From assembly GCA_034509925.1 (NCBI GenBank), contig CM067536.1:4458501-4522500 (forward strand): 64,000 nt of DNA, written 5' to 3'. A program made the translations under genes and the position numbers. The notes below the pieces were generated by a model. That model ran no database searches, was not told where the DNA came from, and saw nothing but the letters and a program-made list of their open reading frames with translations. This DNA is from Hirudinaria manillensis (Eukaryota; Annelida; Clitellata; Hirudinida; Hirudinidae). Position 1 is the first letter of the stretch. Each line of letters starts with the position of its first letter. Positions 12,683-23,753 of this stretch are shown one piece after another.

Positions 12683-13410
12683 GAGTTTCTAAACCAAAAA
12701 ATGACAAAATTTAATCTTTTCATACCAACTTATATGCCTTTCACCGCTCTGCTTTTTTTTCATGGAAATATATGAAAGTATTTTCTTAGTACAAATAATT
12801 AAAATTATTACTACCCATTTAGACTACTCACGGTCTTAAAAAATTCAATTAAAAAACTCCTCCAGATTAACAACGTTTTTTTATGTAATATCAGAAAAAC
12901 ATTTATTTGAGTGAATCATAACTCAATGAAATGACATAATTAAATAGATACATTTCACATAATAAGCACAACTGAGGTAGACAATCAAAACATGATAACA
13001 TTTTTCATCTACCAAGAACATTCATCACTGTAAAGATTCATTCTAACAAAATAATTAATGAGGTAGCTTCAGACATATTTTGAGGATGAGGTCGACAAAA
13101 TGGAGTTGAAATTTCTTAAAAACATTTTTTATATTGAGTCATAAATGAATGCTTTTCAGTGCATTTATTAAAATGCAATCTATTGCTTTGAACAAAAACT
13201 TCATAAAATTCTAAAAAAAATATTTAAAGGCCTTTATGTGAACTATCAGAAATTATAAAAATATACAAAAATACTGCTTGGATGACAAAATGTATATATC
13301 AACACTTCATACATGTACAACTCTCAGTGAGGCACAATCCACCAAAAATAACAATATTTCACAAAAACAATAAACAAACCTAAAATTAATAATTTGATTG
13401 GAAAAATTGG
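12683..13410. other. Convergent 3' intergenic region
   Basis: AT-rich stretch between the synaptotagmin stop and the lin-28 stop. It must hold both 3' untranslated regions. I see no coding frame or repeat here. Regulatory RNA sites in the lin-28 tail cannot be judged by eye. Confidence 0.6.
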
Positions 13411-14074
13411 TCATGAAGATGTTGATGTAGCTTGAGTCCCACCACATATGCTAGCACCTCCAACACTAGCATTTGAACTGCTTGATGTAGATCCAACTTG
13501 CTTTAAGGAAGGTTCTCCTGATTTTCTAAAAGGGCAGTCAGCAACAAGATGATCATTTGATTTACACTGATGGCATCTTTTGGGCATGGGACCCCTGGGA
13601 CATCTAGCAGCTACATGATTTGAAAACTCCCCACAATTGTAGCACCTATTAACCATTAAAACACACATAATTTAGTTATGTATAAATGTACAGGCAACTC
13701 CACTTATAGGAATGTCTTTCCACTTCATCAAACCTCAATTTTTTTAATTTCTTCTTTGAGATTGGTTTTCTTTCACTTCCTTTACAGTCAACACCACCAG
13801 GACCACACACAAAAGTGGCTTCAAGACCCTTATCAGTTAATTTGCAACTATATTCAACCTCCTCCCCTTCTGCCAAACTTCGAAAACCTTGCATTTGAAT
13901 TACTGTCTATATTTAAAGAAATTTTCAAATGAATGATAATAATCTTCACAAAAGGAACAGCTATCCAAACTTGGTGTAGGAATACATCTGGAGATCCATC
14001 ATTTGGAGTTATGAAGCCATACCCCTTAACAACATTGAACCATTTGCATTTTCCACTCTTCCTTGATATTTCAT
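13411..14074 (-). CDS. lin-28: LIN-28 RNA-binding protein, C-terminal three exons
   Basis: LIN-28 binds RNA, including let-7 precursors, and controls developmental timing. Exons on the minus strand are 14074-13971, 13906-13704 and 13645-13411, joined in consistent phase (180 codons including stop). The first two form the cold-shock domain: [26 protein letters not shown], then [20 protein letters not shown] and [14 protein letters not shown]. The last exon has two CCHC zinc knuckles, [15 protein letters not shown] (five residues before the histidine) and [14 protein letters not shown] (canonical four). A serine/glycine-rich tail follows. Cold-shock domain plus two knuckles is diagnostic of LIN-28. 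The start codon and N-terminus are missing: exon 1 here begins inside a codon after a TTTTAG acceptor, so at least one upstream exon exists beyond 14080, not located. The gene converges on the synaptotagmin, with 728 bp between stop codons. Confidence 0.93.
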
Positions 14075-14679
14075 CTAAAACAAATTAATAACAAAGACTT
14101 CTATAGAAATAAAAAGCTTTTAAGATGCACGCTAGATTTTGATTTGGCTTAATCTACATCTATATCTAAATAAAAATAAATTGATTTGATTAACTTGGTC
14201 AGTTTACAACATCTATAACAAGGTCTGTAACAAATGGTGTAATGATTTAATTATTAGTTTCACAAGACAAGAACTGCTTGTCATTAGAGAGTGACAATGT
14301 AAAGGTAATATTAGGTTTACCATGGGAGAAATCCATTTCATGATGGATATTTAAAAAAAAAAAAATCATAAATATAAAAAAATGCTAAACATATAAAACC
14401 TATATTTGTTTTGCCTATTTACAGTCCTTTTTGAAGCCTCTGTCTTTGTAGTAATTCCTTTTCATATTTTTTGTTTTTACAATGTGTTTTATATTAATTC
14501 AACTGCTTAATAGGAATGGACAAGCTATTTCAAAAACGATGAAGAAGAATTATTGTAAGTTATTTGGAAAACCAAAGAAAGAGTGACGCTTTATTCTGAC
14601 CTCTTTTGAATCAGAGGAAGAGCAACTAAGTGAGGTAGTGTAGAGCACCACTGGCAAAACATAGAAAAAGCCACAGACT

Positions 14680-14815
14680 TAAGTTATAAATGGAAAGTTA
14701 AGTTATTATTGGAAAGCTTGTCTGATCCTTATTTAGCAAAACCAGCTAGAAGAGCTTGACCAATTCCTGCTGGCACATCTTCTGAAAGATCATTCTCATT
14801 TGCTTGTAACTATGA
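14680..14815 (+). mobile_element. hAT transposase C-terminal fragment
   Basis: The plus-strand frame reads LAKPARRA, a stop, then PIPAGTSSERSFSFA. This is the conserved dimerisation-domain signature of hAT transposases, where a proline-rich step is followed by SSERxFS. Only this short tail is recognisable; no target duplication or ends were seen. It lies in the presumed 5' region or intron of lin-28. Confidence 0.55.
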
Positions 14816-15419
14816 ATGAAATAAAAAAACAGATTAACCCAGATTTAGTCGGGCTATTAATTTTACATAGCTTGAATAGGAAATAAACATTTTAACAAAA
14901 TACTAATGTTCCTAATCTAAAATACCTTCTAAAATACTGATCTTCTTCATTCATTGTTTTATTAACAGGGATGGGGAGGGGCTGGAAAGACTATGAAAGG
15001 CTATGGGGAGCATTTCTGTACCCAATACCATTCTCTACTTGTCACCAGATTTTTAAATGATGCTTGTTATGATCGCATACGTAATTAATTCATTAATTGC
15101 TTCATTGGAAGAAATATCTTATATCAAAGTTTATTCCAATAATGTAGAAACTATTTGAGAGACATTAATGAGATAGAAACTTTAATGAATGAACATTTGG
15201 TTGATTTGATACTGCTAATATAAAAAACTGTACATAATTGAAACTTATGATGCTAACAAAATCATGACATAAATTAATAGTGGAAAAGAGAAACTTGGCA
15301 TCATATTTAATTGAAGACAACAATAACTAATATTAAAAACCATAAAAATATAAATATAAATGATTGAGGTAACAACAAAATCACCTACGATTTTAAATAT
15401 AAAATGAAGGTAAATCATC

Positions 15420-15480
15420 ATAGTTATTTTGTTACACTTTATTTATTTTATTTATTTATTTACTACTATTCAAACAGAAG
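15420..15480. repeat. TTTA microsatellite
   Basis: Simple repeat of ATTT units (about 15438-15465). An AAT microsatellite occurs near 15790-15811. Neither marks a gene. Confidence 0.6.
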
Positions 15481-15639
15481 GAGCCAAATGCAACTGACAA
15501 TGTGCTATGACAATATTAACAGAACTAATATTAACAATTTGACAAGTATTTCAAAAAGTACATGTCATTAATGAGGCATCTAAAGTGGCTAAACATTGTA
15601 GAGTTAATAATCTCACGATAGTAGAGAGTTCCAAGCTGG

Positions 15640-16500
15640 TGCAACACAACTTGTAAAGTAAATTTTTTTGGCATCAATCTTGCATAGTCAAGGTTTTAAG
15701 CTTTAAAGCCAAGTCCACTTATAAATAGGTTTATCGATGGTAGTAGATAGTCACAAAGATTAGAATCATTTAGACTGTTTAGATAGCAAAATAATAATAA
15801 TAATAATAATTCAATAATCCAATGATGCTCTTCTGGAAATTTTAAGCTGAGAATCTTGATGAGTATGGCATATGTGTAAACCCTTCATGCTCAAGTTGAG
15901 CTTAGAAAATTTTCTTTAGATTTTTCAAGCTTGTTAATTAAATGTTTATGATGGGGTTTCTAGTCTAGACCAGAAATCAATTCTCAAGCTCTGAAAATAA
16001 TATCTCACAACAGAAATAAGCTATGTTGCAAATACTTTGGTCTTTTAGGCTAAAATACATGCTAATCTTATCTATAAGATGGTGGATGATACACGGCTGA
16101 TAGTCTTGATGTGTTTCTTAAATTTTTGATCACCGTTAATAAAATCACCAAGGTCTCTAACATTGTTGAAGGTCTCCAGCTGGCGTGACTCAATGTGAAA
16201 GGATATAGTATTTTTAACCTTGATGGATGAACCACCTATTGAACAAACAGAGCAATACAAAAGAATCAGAGTCAATTGCTACATGCCTGCTCCATGATGC
16301 CAAATCATCAATCACTTTCTGCATTTCAGAATTTTGACAAGTAACTACATAGAGCTTGATGTCATCCAAAAAGATTTTTATTGAGATCAACTGATAAGCT
16401 GATCAATCAATAATATTGTTGATTTATAATAAAAAGCAGTATAGGTCCAAGAAAACTGTCCTGAGATAGGGTAATAATTTAATTCAATTAACAAATTTTT
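15640..16500 (-). mobile_element. Non-LTR retrotransposon (Jockey/CR1-like) RT remnant
   Basis: Reading leftwards from 16480, broken frames give QDSFLGPILLFII (the RT block usually written QGSVLGPLLF), then LDDIKLYVVTCQNSEMQKVI around 16365-16300 (equivalent to the FADD catalytic block), then RQLETFNNVRDLGDFINGDQ with KFKKHIKTI at about 16180-16110 (the C-terminal KDLGV block). The tail continues to about 15640. One aspartate pair is kept but stops interrupt the frame. No endonuclease domain or 5' end was found. Confidence 0.7.
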
Positions 16501-17754
16501 AAAGTACCTTATGTAGTTATGTTCTTATGTCCCTAAAAAGGTCAAGGCACTGACAACCATATTCAACATATGTCAGAGTGAAAAGGCCATCAATATTAAT
16601 AAATGAAATAAAAGTGGCAATAAAAAGTAAAAATAACGTAATTATAAAATCAAGAGCTGATTTATTTGTAGGATTCATCGAAAACATGAAGTTTTAGTTT
16701 TTTGCAGGCATTTTCTCTAACATTTTGGAGAGGTAATAAGTGACAGGAACAGTAAAGAAGGTATATGCTTCTAGGTAAATCTAAATAATATTTATCTGTT
16801 TACAATTATCCTTCTTTTGATTAAACATTATATGGGATTGTATGAGCAAAGCCATTTACCTGGCTTAGCCATGAGATGAAATTATAGTAGAAAATCGTCA
16901 TAATTATGTCCAACACCTGAGCTGAACTTTGGTCCATAAGTGTAGCAAAGTAAATATTCACTAAATGATTTATAACAACATTTTAAATTAATAAATGTAC
17001 TATTTGATAACCCAAAGAAAATGTTTATCAAATATTAAGTTAAAAACTTAGTAAAGGCACAAACTACACCAACTGCAAAACAATCAAACTAAAATATTTT
17101 TTAAAACAATACCTTTAAAAACTATTGGCCAGTGATGCCAAAGTTACTCAAAAAATTACAAAAGGTATGGTTATAATTATTATATAAAAGTAATTCATTA
17201 CAGTTACAGTTACTTTAAGATCACTTCAGTGGGCAACTTTCTTTTGGATATTCTATAAGATGAGTTAATATAAGGATGTGATGTTATCTATGTTCAATTT
17301 AAAAGAGTTGTGATAATAACAATGATGAAGCTAGTTCAATTAAATTTTTTATATAATTTTACAAACAAGAAAAAGAAATTTTGTCTTAATGTGCTGTAGG
17401 AAAAAACATAAACATTAGGCTTTTTTCTGAAAAAAATATTATTTAATATTAGATATTACACTTCATATGAAGCTGGCTTTCAAAATTCTTTGGATTAGTT
17501 TAATTTTTCTAGATGTAAAAATTTGACTAGCCACAGAAAACAGCATTTCAACAAATAATATTAAGAAATTGACATTTTTGTTGAAAAATCATGGAGGCAA
17601 GGGACACTTTTGCTCAACATGGAATTATTTTTGCTATGTAAATAATACAGTTAAGCTCACAGAAACCATTTGGACATCCTATAATATTGTAATAACTCAT
17701 TATTTAAAAATTTAATTTTGAAGAAATACATAAACAATATATTATACATTAATA
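16501..17754. other. AT-rich stretch with no recognised gene
   Basis: No open frame with recognisable similarity was found on either strand. It may be an intron or 5' flank of lin-28, or old repeat sequence. Confidence 0.4.
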
Positions 17755-17756
17755 TA

Positions 17757-19053
17757 CAGTAAAACCTGTTTATAGGGTTTAAAGTTTATGTATACTTTGT
17801 ACAAAAATGTGTCCATTTGGGGAGATTGTCCCTATTGTCAGGTGTCTATGTTAGAGAATGAGAAATAAAAAACTCAAAAAAATCATTATAAAGAAGCGAA
17901 AACAAATACATTTCACACAAAAAAATATATTAGAGAGTCACAGAAATCACAAAAAAAGTCAAGATTGAAGTTTGTTTGGCCTTATCTATGTCTTCCAATC
18001 TTGCCTTCCAGATCTTATCTTGAATTCTGCATAAATCCATTGAAATGTCATCCAATGAAGGACTTGGCATACATTAGCAGCTGATTGGTCATGTTCAATT
18101 AAGCTTCTTGATGAGAAATAGCTGTCAGTTCTGGATGGTGAGGTTCAATGGAGATTTCTTCATCTTCAGAATTATCACCGACTTTGCATGCCGTTTGACA
18201 TCCTTCATCCAGTGAAATGAATTCCTGAAAAGTCATATCTGAAGGAAGAACAGAGAAAAATTCAGTCTGTAATGCCTCATCTTCAAAGCCTACCTTTCCA
18301 GTCTGCAACAGCTTCTAGTGGGGCATCACTGCTTTCTCCATTCAAAACACAAAATTTGTTTCTTTGACTAAATGACTCAAGCCATTCATGGCTGGCAGTA
18401 AATTTGGCAACTCTTTTGCAATCAGTAAAGCATTTTCTTGTACCACTTGCAGGCAGATTCTCTGATCTAGCAGAGCAGAACCACTCAAAGACTCTCTAAT
18501 TTATATCAATGTATTCTAATTTCATGTCTTTTATTCTCAAGTTCTTACTTCTTGCTCATAGCTCCCATTTCTTTTGTATTTCCTCTTTCTTCATTATAAT
18601 GTTTGACATTTGGTGCCTGCTAACTCCAAAGTCTTTGGAGAGTTTTGAGATCAAATTGCCCTTTTCAAAACTTTTAAGCACTTCCATTTTCTTTTCAAGT
18701 GAAAGCCAATGCCTTTTCAGCATAGCTAATAATTCACTGATAACAAAACTGCTTTAAAGCCCAAAGAATGAGAGAAAGAAGTTGGAACAAATCAAAACAG
18801 AATATCAAACATGCTTTTCATTAAAAAAATGCTCAAAAAATTGAAAAATATAAAGCATTTAAGAAATTTTCTGAAAAGGTAAACATCCCTGTTGACAGTT
18901 TCTGAACCATTTCAGGCATGCTCTTAGTGAAGTTTGACAGGTGTACTGTAAATAAGCATCAAAATTTATTGGGAAAAACTGGTTCCTAGAAAAAGTGGCC
19001 CTTACAACAGGTTTTACCCTATTTTCAGGTGCTTCAATTCAAAGGTTTTACTG
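17757..19053 (-). mobile_element. pogo/Tigger-type element with deleted DDE core
   Basis: The ends are CAGTAAAACCTG at 17757 and its inverted counterpart AGGTTTTACTG ending at 19053, flanked on both sides by the dinucleotide TA, as expected for pogo/Tigger elements. A minus-strand frame from about 18740 shows an N-terminal CENP-B-type DNA-binding part: LSLEKKMEVLKSFEKGNLIS, SKDFGVSRHQMSNIIMKKEE, then ASHEWLESFSQRNKFCVLNG. At 18308-18099 an acidic C-terminal tail follows (SVLPSDMTFQEFISLDEGCQ). The catalytic DDE segment that should lie between is missing, so the element is internally deleted and non-autonomous. Length is 1297 bp. Confidence 0.85.
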
Positions 19054-19264
19054 TATCTCTGACCATTCTGAAAATTTGTTTTTAATTTCATTGCATTAAT
19101 TCAAAACTTTTCAAAACATAAATTTGATGTGCCCCAGAACCTTGAAAGATACTTTCAAAAATCTTTGAAAAATTTGTTTAATGCCAAAATTAAATTAAAA
19201 CATTGTTTAATAAGAAATAATATTTCATTTATTCTCAATAACTTTAAAACATCTTGTCATCCTT

Positions 19265-20060
19265 AGATTTTATTAAGGTTTTTATTAAATTACAACCCAG
19301 CTCTTTCTAGATTCCTCTAATGACTTTTTCCATCTTAGACATGTGAAACTGTCATTGTAATAAACTATTCTCAACAACATTCCCCAAACATTTTCAATAT
19401 GGTTCAACTTTGTGGAATAGGCTGGCCAACTCATAACTTTCAAATTTCTACTCTGAAAAAATTCTTTTGTCAACTTGGAAGTGTGTATTAGAGCATTGCT
19501 TTGTTGAAAATACTTTTCATGTTAAGATTCCCCAAAGGGGAGGATATAAGATCATCTTAAACTTTGACGTAATCTCATGAAGATTGTATTACATTTGGAA
19601 AGGCCAATTCAGTTAATCCTTCACTGGAAATCTTCCCCAAATCAATACTGATCCTGACCTGTGATTTCAGCTGATAAAAAGCTTCCTTTTGTAACCTGAG
19701 GTCATGCCCTTATAGTACTGAAAGTCATCAGGTCCATCAAGGTTAAATTTCTTCTCATCCAAAAAAAAAACAGTGTCACTCCAGCCATCTCTGTTGGAGA
19801 GCATAGTTTTAAGCCTATTCCACTTGTGCCAACTTGATAATTTAAGGGCTGGAATCTTTAGTCACTTTTCCTGATAAAACCATTAGATTTCAAATAATTT
19901 AACACTGTACTTACACTTAAATCCATTTCATTTCAAATTTGATTTGCTGAAAATTTACAAGTTGAAGTCTCTGCTGACAAATTCTAAGTTTCTTTGTCTC
20001 CTGTGGTTTTTTCTTATTCTAAATTGTCAGAATTTTTAAGTAGTTCCAGATGACAGTCTT
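19265..20060 (-). mobile_element. Second Tc1/mariner-type transposase remnant
   Basis: Minus-strand fragments include FLDEKKFNLDGPDDFQYY (about 19780-19725) and LKVMSWPAYSTKLNHIENVW with GMLLRIVYYN (about 19450-19365), matching Tc1-type transposase signatures in order. It differs clearly in sequence from the 8.4-9.5 kb copy and so belongs to another subfamily. Frames are broken and inverted ends were not identified. It abuts the duplicated region that starts at 20267. Confidence 0.75.
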
Positions 20061-20266
20061 GGATCAATTGACCTCTTTGGCAATATTCCTGAGTGAATAA
20101 TTTGCTCATCTTGAGGCCCTCTCCTTTTAAAATAATATTTTGCCTCCAGCCATTTATAAATAATGTTTTTAAAAACTTCAAATGTTTTTTTGTATTTTCA
20201 CTATTTTTATACCAATGTTATTTGCATAAAAAAAAATTTCATGTAACTAGCAACAATTTCATGTTT

Positions 20267-23200
20267 ATTAGTCATCATGACTCTTGGATATCCCTGAAAT
20301 GCCATTTTGCATTTTTTATAAGTTTTAATCATCCACATTACTTGAAAGTTTATTGGCTTTTTGGGGACATCGTAAAAGGACATAATATAAATTGAACTGA
20401 AATTCTGCTGAATCATGAAAAATTGATCAACATTGGACTTATAGTTAGCAAGTTTTCAGAAAATTATGTGGTATCCCTTTGGTTTCTGTGCACATCCATG
20501 ACAGAAAAGCGGACAACCCTTAGATCTGGACAGGAGAATATCATTTAGGAATTAAATGCATAAAAAAGTCCCAGGAATTAAGTTTTATACTAAAAAGGGC
20601 AATTTAATAAAATCATGAAATAAAAATTTGGTTTTCATATAATTTAACAGATTTCATTTGTAACCTTTTATTGAATGTGGCGTGATCTTATTACAATGAA
20701 TTTCTTTTTCTTTCTTCCACTTTAGGACTAGTAACGAAAAATGATGCCTTCTAGTCATGCTAGTCGCCTTAAAAGGCACAATAACTTTTTAAATTTGGAG
20801 AAAAAATCACATCTGTTGAAATGCTGATAAACATTGATGAAGCAATTCGCTCAGAAAGTTGAGACTGTCCCTGTGGCTGATCCATAAACTAAAAGTATAG
20901 TGGGAGATTTTGTCATGATGGATGATGCCGACAGTCCATGGCCCACCAAGTGACAACCTGCTGTGAATTACCAGACCACAGAGAAAACAATGGTGATAAT
21001 AGTTATGAAATGCCTATGTCAAAGCTCATCATCACCGGATCAGTGCTAGCTTTCATGAAAAAATTGATGCATCCCACTGTTCACTGGGGAATGAAGATTT
21101 ATATATAATAGGTGTTGGACACATTTGTTGCTCTGATTGAAGAAGAACAGACTCAATAAATGAATACTTTTCTCAATTGTAACTAATATCTATAAAATGA
21201 AAAAAAGTAGGTAAAGGCGATGAATAACTATGTTATTACTGTAAATGGCGGCTGATTATCTTAATTAGGGCTTATTTTTGAGGAAATGCAGTACATACCC
21301 ACAAGAATTTGTGCTACCAGCAAATTTTAAAAGTTATTCTTGAAATCTGTTCTGCTGAATTGTGAAAAATGTAAAAACTGTAGATGATTTAGAGTTCAAC
21401 ATACAAGCATGTACTAATGTCTGCTATATCAGTGAGTGATTCCTTTCATACAGGATTATTTTAATCTTAGGTCCAAGCTTCCAAGTTCACCTAGATAAAA
21501 AAAATTGATCCATGACCATATATGATCATAGTTTATTGAATCAATTAATCATCCAAGTTCAGTTCACAAACATGTTTTTCTCATTAAATGCATAAATATC
21601 TAATACAACAATCAGAAATAGTAATAATACATTTAATGTAAATATTAAATGCATTTTAACCTTGTAGATATTACATACCTCAAATATTATATTTGAATTA
21701 TATGAATTTGTAAATATCTAATCTTAAAATGCAATTTTATTAATGCTAAAAATTTAGAAACTGATCTCATAAATCATTAAACTTTGTTAATAATGTCTTG
21801 ATACAACAAACAGAGATAATGATATATTAAATGGAAATATAAAATACATTTTAACTTTGTATACATTACATACCTCAAATATTATCCTTGAATTATATGA
21901 AAATTCCATTCACGAATATTTAATCTTAAACTGTTATTTTATTAATGATAAAAAGTTATAAACTGATCTCATAAATAATTAAACTTTGTTAATAATGTGA
22001 AACAATGTCTTGAAAATGTTGAAAAAAGTAAAGGATCTAAAGTTTGTTGCTGTTTAGTCGTTTTAGAGGATGTATACCCCATAAACTGAACTGTCTTCCA
22101 CAAAGTACTTTTCAGAAAAGTACTTAATAATTTAAGCATTCCTACTTTTTTTTTTTACTTTTGTTCCAACGGTACAATTAAGCTGCAATTATTTTACAAA
22201 TGTCCAACCTGTTGCCATTGTCTTGATGCAAATCCGCGGCTTTCCTTATTCTGAGTTCTTTCGCATTGTCAAGAAAAAAATTAACAGAATTAAAATAGAT
22301 TCCTAAAGGAGATGATGCCGGAAGGTGTGAAAATTATTTCCAATTTGAACTATCGTCCACCAATGGTTCTCCCCGTCCCCTCATCACGTTTAGAAGCCAC
22401 AAGGCAGGCTATCGGACTTGAACAAGAGACCTACCGCTTTTAAGCGGAGAGGCATGCTTACTACAATAGATCAGCGGCTATTATTAGAAGCCGGCGCCTG
22501 TCCCATTCCAGCTGCGCTCTCATGACTACGTCTCTGTAGCTCTATACACTTGCCTGCGCTATTTGCAGTAGTCGCTTCAAAAAGCAAACGATTTTTATCA
22601 CAAAGTTCTACCTTCATCCATTTCTTAAGGACTGACCAACTTAGGTCTACTTATATCGAACTAACTAATGCAAATTTCCGGTTATTTACATTGAATTACA
22701 GCAAAAGATGTCTTCTTACACCCTTTCTGCAAAATGAATGTACATGCTTGAAAGTGTGGCAATCGTCGAAAATAAAACAACGGGCGAAGAAAGTCGTAAA
22801 TGGCCCATTCACTCGCTTGCAAAACTGGGTCAAAGACAAGGCGCCATGAATGCTTTCCAAGAATGATTTTCTCAATGAGCCAGCAGTTGAAATTCTGGGC
22901 CAGACTCATATCTGGTTAATGATCCAGATATTTCAGATATTTATCGTGTACAAAATCAACCTGAGCACCATCATCCTTAATTAATTAAAATTCTTCAATT
23001 CGGCTATTCAGGGTCAATTTGGCAAGTTAATCTCTATGATTCCGACCGAGAGATTCAACCTTGGCATATTTAAAAGGTATGCAACTCGAATCGGCCCCGC
23101 ACACATGCTTGTTTTCATTCCTTTCTGACGCCGTCATGATTTATATTTGGGCTCGACCTAGTTTCGAAAATCGGGTCATACTATTTTCTCTAGATTCGAC

Positions 23201-23589
23201 CCGGATACAATCACAAGTTTGACCTGTTATTGTACTTATATCAATTAAGGGTTTTTCCTAATTTCTAAAGTGCTTATGTATTTTTTTTAAATACCGATAC
23301 TTTTTGGCGATTTTTCGGCTATGCACTTGGAGCAGCTGACTCGTCTGCCATTACTACATTATAGATTAATACGAAAACAACCTCAAATGCAAGCATACGA
23401 TTTTACTACAAAACTAAAAGAATATGACTTTTTCACCAATTCTATAATTCTATAGCCTCGTCAATATCAACTTCAAATGTTCGAACAAAGTGGTGAAAAA
23501 ATTCTGCCCCAAAAGAATAGTCTCCCGCTGCAATCCAGTAGGCAATCCAGTGACCTTGAAGTCCACCAAACGCCACTTTAATGAACTGA

Positions 23590-23622
<33 letters not shown>

Positions 23623-23750
23623 TCGATATTGAGGAAATAAACATTTTTTTATGTTCGGACATCCATTAGCCCTCGCGTGACCAAGTTAGAATAACTTACT
23701 CTCAGCTAAGGTACAGTTGCCCCCCCCCCCCCCAGATAGCAATAACATCC
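20267..23750. repeat. 3.49 kb tandem duplication, copy 1
   Basis: From ATTAGTCATCATGACTCTTG at 20267 to CAGATAGCAATAACATCC ending at 23750, the sequence is repeated almost base for base at 23754-27242. Differences seen are a few substitutions (for example TTTGTT versus TTGTTA context near 21783/25268, GCCGG versus GCGGG near 22317/25803), a three-base insertion near 26797, and length changes in the T, ATT and C runs. Content: AT-rich sequence with no gene I recognise, a tRNA-like stretch, an ATT microsatellite (about 23590-23620) and a poly-C run beside a transposon terminus. Confidence 0.95.
22395..22479 (-). repeat. tRNA-Leu-like sequence (SINE or tRNA pseudogene), copy 1
   Basis: Minus-strand sequence of 85 nt begins AGCCGCT and ends TGTGGCT, which can pair at six of seven positions as an acceptor stem. 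The middle CCGCTTAAAAGCGG resembles an anticodon arm with TAA. GTTCAAGTCC resembles a B box. The T and D stems do not pair well and the anticodon loop is one base short, so a working tRNA is unlikely; a tRNA-derived SINE or pseudogene fits better. Confidence 0.35.
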
Positions 23751-23753
23751 ATG

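Noticed and set aside
22395-22479. Functional tRNA-Leu gene
   Set aside because: The T stem does not pair and the anticodon loop is one base short.
22550-22849. 99-codon frame present twice (also 26036-26335), with an antisense 75-codon frame
   Set aside because: Its conservation is explained by the recent 3.49 kb duplication, not by selection, and no family similarity was recognised.
23590-23735. ATT and C simple-sequence runs as possible CRISPR-like or regulatory repeats
   Set aside because: They are plain microsatellites whose length differs between the two duplicated copies; there are no spacers.
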